64,000 nucleotides of DNA from Stakelama marina (GTDB taxonomy: Bacteria; Pseudomonadota; Alphaproteobacteria; Sphingomonadales; Sphingomonadaceae), in contig NZ_JAGRQC010000003.1 in the NCBI RefSeq assembly GCF_018122655.1, positions 496,001-560,000 on the forward strand, given 5' to 3'. Both the position numbers and the translations under genes were made by a program. Under the pieces are notes generated by a model, which saw only the letters and a list, made by a program, of their open reading frames with translations, made no database searches and was not told the DNA's origin. Shown one piece after another: positions 59,317 to 64,000 of this stretch (positions are counted from its first letter, which is position 1; each line of letters opens with the position of its first letter).

Positions 59317-60075
59317 CTATTGTCGGGCGCGGACCGCTCGACGGACGCGCTGCGCCCGGGCGAGATCGCGCTTGATGAGTGCATTGCCGGGATCCAGCGC
59401 GGCGGCGCGGGTCAGGAGCGCGACTGCCCGATCGACCTTGCCCTGGCTGAGTGCCGCCAAACCGGCCGAGCGATATCTGGCGGCGCGCGCGGGATCGGCG
59501 CTGGGCTTGGCCGGGGCGGGCTCGGCCTTCGGTTCAGGCCTGGGCTGCGCCGGGGCCGGTTTCGGCTCGGGGCGATCGACGCGCTTCGGGCGCGGCGCCG
59601 CTTGCGGCTCGGTCCCCGGAATGCGGATCGCCGTGCCGGTTTTCGCCGCCTCGGGTGTGTCGATCCCGTTATAGCGCGCGAGCGCATAGAATTTGTCGGT
59701 GTCGCCCAGATAGCGTTTCGCCAGATCGGGAAAGGTGTCGCCGGGACGCAGTGTGTAGGCGAAAGACTGTTCGCCCAGCATCGCTTTCGGGTCGCCCTCT
59801 ATCGACTGCATCAGCGTTTGCGCCCGAGCGTCGCCGGGATCGCGCTTGAGCATCGCCTTCAGCTTCTTGCGCGCGGTCTTTTCGTCGCCGCGGTTGAGCG
59901 CGTCGATGACATCGCCGACCTGCAGGTCGTTGCTGATCGCCTGAACCATCGCCGGCGCGCTGGGCGCCGCTGTTTTCGGGGCGATATTGCCGCCGTGCGA
60001 GCAGCCCGCAAGCGCGGTCCCCGCGAGCATCGCGATCCATGCGGCACGCACGCCGCTCCCCCTGTGTACGCTCAT
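59317..60075 (-). CDS. LysM-domain lipoprotein with TPR-like ends
   Basis: A 252-residue lipoprotein: lipobox LAGC with the cysteine near residue 25. A helical repeat region (VGDVIDALNRGDEKTARKKL, about 52-92) precedes a LysM domain at 105-153 (FAYTLRPGDTFPDLAKRYLG and YNGIDTPEAAKTG), which binds peptidoglycan. A proline-rich linker (EPKPAPAQPRPEPKAEPAP) spans to a C-terminal TPR-like motif (ALSQGKVDRAVALLTRAAALDPGN). It starts exactly after the stop of the EAL gene, so it is coupled to it. Related lipoproteins accompany T6SS signalling genes; the role here is inferred. Confidence 0.85.
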   Translation of the reverse strand: MSVHRGSGVRAAWIAMLAGTALAGCSHGGNIAPKTAAPSAPAMVQAISNDLQVGDVIDALNRGDEKTARKKLKAMLKRDPGDARAQTLMQSIEGDPKAMLGEQSFAYTLRPGDTFPDLAKRYLGDTDKFYALARYNGIDTPEAAKTGTAIRIPGTEPQAAPRPKRVDRPEPKPAPAQPRPEPKAEPAPAKPSADPARAARYRSAGLAALSQGKVDRAVALLTRAAALDPGNALIKRDLARAQRVRRAVRARQ

Positions 60076-61758
60076 TTACTGCACCCCTGTTCGTATATGT
60101 TGCTGAAGAATTTGCGGCGCCGAGACCGCGATGCGGCCGGCCAATGCGTTGTCGTTCGCCAGCGCGGTCAGCTGTTCGGGCGCCATCGGCTTGGCGAAAT
60201 AATAGCCCTGAAAATGGCCGCATCCCTGCTGGCGCAGCCACAGATATTCCTCGGCGCGCTCCACGCCTTCGGCCAGCACGCGAATCCCCAGTCCGCGACC
60301 CAGTGCGAGCAGGCTCTGGCAGATCGCCTGGCTGGCGGGGCGCTTGTCGACTTCGGTGACGAATTCGCGGTCGATCTTGAGCTTGTCGAAGGCAAGCTGG
60401 CGCAGATAGCTGAGGCTGGCGAAACCGGTGCCGAAATCGTCGATCGCGATCGCGATGCCCAGTTCGCGCAGCGCATCGAACAATCGCGCCGCCCTTGCGA
60501 CATCGCCCGCAGCGACGGTTTCGGTCAGTTCTATTTCCAGCATGCCGGGCTCCAGCGCGTGCCGCGACATCGTTCGCTGGATCATCGCCGGCAGGTCGTC
60601 GCGATCGAGCTGACGTGCCGACAGGTTCACCGCCACGCGGAACCGGTCGAGACCGGCGCCGCGCCACTGCCGCGCCTGGCGGCAGGCGGCGTTGAGCGCC
60701 CACATGCCGATCTCTTCGGCCAGGCCAATCCGTTCGGCGATGGGGATGAAGCACCCCGGCGAGATGCGTCCGCGTGTCGGATGGCGCCAGCGGACCAGCG
60801 CCTCGGCGCCGCAAATCCGGCGCTCGGCCGCGTCGATCAGCGGTTGATAATCAAGCTCGAGCTCTCCCTGTGCGACCGCGCGGCGCAAATCCTGTTCGAG
60901 CGAAAACGCCTCGCGCACGCGGGCGCCGACCGAGGTGGAGCCTGCCGCCGTGCCGTCTCCGCCATCGTCGGCGAGCGAGGATATGGCGGCGGCGAGAAGC
61001 GCCTCGGCGGTCGATCCGTCATCGGGGGCGCTGGCTGAACCTGCGCGGATTTCGGGGAGGATTTCACGGCCATCGACGGCGATGGCGTCGCCGAGCGCGT
61101 AGCGGATCGCCTCGATACCCGATTCGGTCTGGTCGCGCCCGCGCCCGGCGAACCAGATGCCGAACCGCGACCGGTCGAGTTGCGACAGGTGCTGGCTTTG
61201 GCCGACCATCGACCCGATCCGCTTTGCCAGCGCGGTGATCGTGCGGTCGGCCACGTCAGGATCGAAGCCCGACAGCCGCTCGAACTCGACGAATTCGAAC
61301 ACGCCGAGCGTACCCGAAGCGGCATGGGAGAGATCGTCGCGTATGCGCTCCAGCAAGGGTTCGCGCGTGGGCAGCCCGGTTGCGCTGTTGCGGCGCGCGA
61401 AGCGGTGGCGCACCGAATCGACCGCGCCGCCCAGCGCATCCATCCGCGCTTCGAGCATATCGACGGCACCGGCCTGTTCTTCGGGTATCGAGATCGAAAG
61501 CGTCTCCAGCATCGAATCGAGCCGCTGCGAGACGCGCGCAAGCCGATCGTCGCGGCGGAATAGTGCGTGGAGGCCCAGCGCGGCGGAGACTACCGCGACG
61601 GCGCATAGCGAAAGCGAGACGATATCGGTGTCGTCGGGAGCGCCGGCAACGAGCAGGAGCGGCACCAGCAATCCCGTCGCGGCCATTGCCCATGGCGCAA
61701 AGGATAGGATCCAGTGCTGATCCGGCGCGCTCTTCGGCGCGCGCCTGCGTGCGGCCAT
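60076..61758 (-). CDS. Membrane EAL-domain c-di-GMP phosphodiesterase with degenerate GGDEF domain
   Basis: A 560-residue protein. Two membrane helices near 17-40 and 44-67, a short coiled-coil, a GGDEF-like domain at about 120-285 whose active-site GGDEF is replaced (LDRSRFGIWF), and an EAL domain from about 285. The EAL domain keeps EAL at 319-321, NLSARQL, ELTET, DDFGTG, KIDREFV and EGVE, so phosphodiesterase activity is expected. The degenerate half may bind GTP and regulate. First gene of the minus-strand run toward the kinase set; tRNA-Tyr lies upstream on the same strand. Confidence 0.93.
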   Translation of the reverse strand: MAARRRAPKSAPDQHWILSFAPWAMAATGLLVPLLLVAGAPDDTDIVSLSLCAVAVVSAALGLHALFRRDDRLARVSQRLDSMLETLSISIPEEQAGAVDMLEARMDALGGAVDSVRHRFARRNSATGLPTREPLLERIRDDLSHAASGTLGVFEFVEFERLSGFDPDVADRTITALAKRIGSMVGQSQHLSQLDRSRFGIWFAGRGRDQTESGIEAIRYALGDAIAVDGREILPEIRAGSASAPDDGSTAEALLAAAISSLADDGGDGTAAGSTSVGARVREAFSLEQDLRRAVAQGELELDYQPLIDAAERRICGAEALVRWRHPTRGRISPGCFIPIAERIGLAEEIGMWALNAACRQARQWRGAGLDRFRVAVNLSARQLDRDDLPAMIQRTMSRHALEPGMLEIELTETVAAGDVARAARLFDALRELGIAIAIDDFGTGFASLSYLRQLAFDKLKIDREFVTEVDKRPASQAICQSLLALGRGLGIRVLAEGVERAEEYLWLRQQGCGHFQGYYFAKPMAPEQLTALANDNALAGRIAVSAPQILQQHIRTGVQ

Positions 61759-61803
61759 GTCATCTACTCAGTAACCCAAGGCTCGCGTCTTAAAACGACA
61801 ACC

Positions 61804-61818
61804 GTAACAGAGGGTTAA
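61804..61818 (-). promoter_or_regulatory. Candidate CtrA-like site upstream of the EAL gene
   Basis: On the minus strand TTAA-N7-TTAC, one mismatch from TTAA-N7-TTAA, about 50 bases before the EAL start codon. It lies between the tRNA-Tyr gene and the EAL gene in the only gap available for a promoter. Weak evidence. Confidence 0.3.
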
Positions 61819-61874
61819 ATGCAGATGCCGTCGCCGGAGGCGCGGTAGCTGCAGGCCATTCGAGTTTGGGAGGG

Positions 61875-61960
61875 TGGTGGACAGGGCTGGATTCGAACCA
61901 GCGTACGCTTGCGCGGGCAGATTTACAGTCTGCTGCCTTTAACCACTCGGCCACCTGTCC
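61875..61960 (-). tRNA. tRNA-Tyr (GTA anticodon)
   Basis: An 86-base gene with encoded CCA. The acceptor stem GGACAGG pairs with CCTGTCC, the anticodon loop reads CTGTAAA with GTA, and a long variable arm as expected for type II tRNA-Tyr is present. The T arm shows GGTTCGAATCC. It is transcribed toward the EAL gene. Confidence 0.96.
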
Positions 61961-62142
61961 ATGGGGCCGCTGAAACAGCGAGGGCGCTCCATGCCGATGA
62001 CGGGCCGCGCTGTCAACGCCTGTTCCCCGCTTGCCAGCGCCGTAACGCACGCATAGCGTCCGCCGCCCGCCCAACGACCAAGCGAAAGACATTTCATGCC
62101 GTCAGCCATCCGATCGCTCGCCATCGTCGCAGGCGCCCGCTG

Positions 62143-62889
62143 ATGGCGCGGCGCGGACATCGCCCGAACAAGGCGGCGCCCGGCCGTCCGCGCTTCTGGG
62201 GGCGGCACGCGGTAACCGCCGCGCTCGCCAATCCGGAACGCACGGTGCGCAAGATCTGGGGCACGCGCGAGGCGCTGGGCGCGCTCGATCTGCCGCCGGT
62301 GCTGCCGATCACCTTTGCCGAGCCGGCCGATCTCGCGCGGCTGGTGCCTTCCGATGCGCCGCATCAGGGAATCGTCGCCGAAGTCGATCCGCTCGAAGAT
62401 GTCTGGCTGGGCGATCTGCTCGAACAGGGGCAGGGCGACCGGCGCCCGCTGGTGGTGCTCGACCAGGTGACCGATCCGCACAATGTCGGCGCGATCCTGC
62501 GCTCGGCCGCCGCGTTCGATGCGCTGGGCATCGTCACGCAGGACCGCCACGCGCCGCCCGAATCGGGCACGATCGCGCGCGCCGCGTCCGGCGCGCTGGA
62601 GACCGTGCCATGGGTCCGGGTGGTCAATCTGGCCCGTGCGCTCGACGAGATTGCGGAGGCGGCGTTCTGGCGGATCGGACTCACCGGCCATACCGACCGG
62701 CTGCTCGCCGACGCGCTGGGCGATGCGCGCGTGGCGCTCGTGCTCGGCGCCGAAGGCGAAGGGATGCGCAACAATACCGAGGCGCATTGCGACGAACTCG
62801 CCAAGTTGCCGATCGGGCCAAAGGTGGAAAGCCTGAACGTGTCGAACGCCGCCGCAATCGCGCTATACGCAGCGGCGGTACGCGGCTGA
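62143..62889 (+). CDS. rlmB: 23S rRNA 2'-O-ribose methyltransferase RlmB (TrmH/SpoU family)
   Basis: Methylates the 2'-hydroxyl of a guanosine in 23S rRNA (G2251 in E. coli) using SAM. The 248-residue protein has the N-terminal substrate-binding part (FWGRHAVTAALANPERTV) and the SPOUT knot: VVLDQVTDPHNVGAILRSAAAFDA near 108 (motif 1), VALVLGAEGEGMRNNT near 195 (motif 2) and LPIGPKVESLNVSNAAAIALY near 220 (motif 3). The start is the ATG at 62143. It lies between two tRNA genes of opposite orientation. Confidence 0.95.
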   Translation: MARRGHRPNKAAPGRPRFWGRHAVTAALANPERTVRKIWGTREALGALDLPPVLPITFAEPADLARLVPSDAPHQGIVAEVDPLEDVWLGDLLEQGQGDRRPLVVLDQVTDPHNVGAILRSAAAFDALGIVTQDRHAPPESGTIARAASGALETVPWVRVVNLARALDEIAEAAFWRIGLTGHTDRLLADALGDARVALVLGAEGEGMRNNTEAHCDELAKLPIGPKVESLNVSNAAAIALYAAAVRG

Positions 62890-62915
62890 GGTCGGTCGGC
62901 GATTTGGGGAACTGC

Positions 62916-62989
62916 TGGAGCGGGTAACGGGAATCGAACCCGTATATTCAGCTTGGAAGGCTGCTGCACTACCATTGTGCTATACCCGC
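62916..62989 (-). tRNA. tRNA-Gly (TCC anticodon)
   Basis: A 74-base gene including CCA. The acceptor stem GCGGGTA pairs with TACCCGC; the anticodon loop is CTTCCAA with TCC; the T arm contains GGTTCGATTCC. It converges on rlmB, with 26 bases between. Confidence 0.96.
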
Positions 62990-63098
62990 CCGTGCAGTGC
63001 GGACCGCAGCAGTTAGCGGGGACCGCACGCGGGCGCAAGATGCTGTTCGCGCGAAGCACTGGCGTTTCGTCGATCTTCGCCCTAGATAGCGCGGCTCC

Positions 63099-64000
63099 AT
63101 GGCCCGTATCGATACCCCCAACCGGATCCGCGGAACGCAGGACATCCTAGGCGAGGACGAGCGTCGCTTTGCGCGCGTCGTCGATGGTTTTGACCGCGTC
63201 CGGCGGCTCTATTGCTTCGACCGCGTCGAGATACCGGTGTTCGAGGCAACCGCCGTCTTTGCCCGCTCGCTGGGCGAGACCACCGATGTCGTCTCCAAGG
63301 AGATGTACACGTTCGAGGATCGCGGCGGCGATTCGGTGACGCTGCGTCCCGAATTCACCGCCGGCATCGCGCGCGCCTTCATCACCAATGGCTGGCAGCA
63401 GCACGCACCGATGAAGCTTGCGACGCACGGGCCGGTGTTTCGTTACGAACGCCCGCAAAAGGGGCGCTATCGCCAGTTCCACCAGATCGATGCCGAGATC
63501 ATCGGCGCGGCCGAACCCGCCGCCGATGTCGAGCTGCTGACGCTTGCCGATCAGTTGCTGGACGAACTCGGCATCGCCGACGGTGTTACGCTGCAGCTCA
63601 ACACGCTGGGCGATGCCGAAACGCGCGAGGCGTGGCGCGCCGCGCTGGTCGAGCATTTCAACGCGCATCGCGACGAGCTGTCGGAGGACAGCCTCGACCG
63701 GCTCGAGCGCAACCCGCTGCGCATTCTCGATTCGAAGGATCCGCGCGACCGGCCGATCGCCGACAGCGCGCCCGATATCGACCAGTTCCTCACGCCCGAG
63801 GCGAGCGACTTCTTCGCCGCCGTCACGGGCGGGCTCGATGCCGCGGGCGTCGCGTGGACGCGCAATTCGCGGCTGGTGCGCGGGCTCGACTATTACCGCC
63901 ACACCGCGTTCGAATTCGTCACCGACCGGCTGGGTGCGCAGGGCACGGTGCTCGCGGGCGGGCGCTATGACGGACTGATCGAAAGCCTGGGCGGCAATCC
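63099..64000 (+). CDS. hisS: Histidine--tRNA ligase (5' part, cut by the window end)
   Basis: The first 300 residues of HisRS, a class II synthetase; the frame runs off the right edge. Visible are the N-terminal [12 protein letters not shown], motif 1 region, motif 2 with [19 protein letters not shown] near 108-126, and the HisA signature [15 protein letters not shown] near 260. Motif 3 would lie just beyond the edge, after AGGRYDGLI at the very end. The ATG at 63099 lacks a strong ribosome binding site but marks where homology starts. Confidence 0.95.
   Translation, partial: MARIDTPNRIRGTQDILGEDERRFARVVDGFDRVRRLYCFDRVEIPVFEATAVFARSLGETTDVVSKEMYTFEDRGGDSVTLRPEFTAGIARAFITNGWQQHAPMKLATHGPVFRYERPQKGRYRQFHQIDAEIIGAAEPAADVELLTLADQLLDELGIADGVTLQLNTLGDAETREAWRAALVEHFNAHRDELSEDSLDRLERNPLRILDSKDPRDRPIADSAPDIDQFLTPEASDFFAAVTGGLDAAGVAWTRNSRLVRGLDYYRHTAFEFVTDRLGAQGTVLAGGRYDGLIESLGGN

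Noticed and set aside
55742..61758. Calling this a complete type VI secretion locus
   Set aside because: Only the kinase/FHA/phosphatase regulators are present; no sheath, baseplate, membrane-complex or effector gene is seen.
61861..62989. tRNA genes as integration sites of a genomic island
   Set aside because: No integrase, no direct repeat of a tRNA 3' end and no composition shift around either tRNA; the genes between and beside them are housekeeping.
1..64000. CRISPR arrays, insertion sequences and prophage genes
   Set aside because: No regularly spaced repeats, transposase motifs or phage structural proteins were found in any frame; the repeats seen lie inside coding sequence.

Overview
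The window is chromosomal DNA from an alphaproteobacterium, most likely a member of the Sphingomonadaceae. It is GC-rich and densely coded. The gene set is alphaproteobacterial: DivK, CarD next to a 7Fe ferredoxin, a CBP3-type bc1 chaperone, DUF3572 and DUF3035 proteins, a TIGR02186 protein, and two candidate EcfG-type (general stress) promoters. The genus is inferred from the style of the genes and was not tested. No insertion sequence, integrase, prophage or CRISPR array was seen.

Layout. 0-8.4 kb: a RadC-like JAB protein, thyA-folA, an FAD oxidoreductase, ribF, then ileS-lspA-DUF3035 lipoprotein ending at a strong terminator. 8.4-13.4 kb: a TorF-type porin, an overlapping DUF3572-HAD-RidA operon, divK, rpmG, a divergent GDT1-like cation transporter, and two stress genes (dps, DUF1328). 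13.4-19.4 kb: an ATP-dependent DNA ligase, an arsR-arsC-arsB operon with tandem operator-like palindromes, and an unusual RGG-rich double cold-shock protein. 19.6-24.7 kb: TerC, a short RNase D, then lptC-lptA-lptB-rpoN. 25-32 kb: a ZntB-like transporter and the DNA-repair genes that normally accompany the ligase (MBL exonuclease, DEXH helicase, PdeM phosphoesterase), with a small membrane protein and a bilobed aspartic protease inserted among them. 31.8-40.9 kb: two head-GIN proteins behind an operator, carD, fdxA, an S4 protein and a Suv3-like helicase, an M23 peptidase and a HerA-like ATPase. 41-53.2 kb: envelope genes, namely TIGR02186, TauE/SafE, an NfrB-like glycosyltransferase with an outer-membrane partner, and alpha-2-macroglobulin with PBP1C. 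53.2-64 kb: a candidate structured small RNA, an RcnB-like protein, bamE, the bc1 chaperone, DUF177, an EAL-LysM-kinase-TagH-PP2C cluster, tRNA-Tyr, rlmB, tRNA-Gly and the first two thirds of hisS.

How genes work together. thyA and folA form the thymidylate/folate pair. lspA processes lipoproteins, several of which are encoded nearby. The Lpt genes export LPS and share a cluster with rpoN. Ligase, exonuclease, helicase and PdeM are the four parts of a known ligase-associated DNA-damage module, here split by about 11 kb. The A2M/PBP1C pair is a known periplasmic defence and peptidoglycan-repair pairing. The kinase, FHA protein and phosphatase resemble the threonine-phosphorylation switch of type VI secretion, but no secretion structural gene lies in the window.

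The observations most worth a second look are: the protease-containing repair cluster; the three-way-junction RNA with its own terminator after pbpC; the orphan T6SS-type signalling genes joined to an EAL protein; the compact Nfr-like glycan pair; the RGG-cold-shock protein; and a low-GC patch inside the ileS editing domain.
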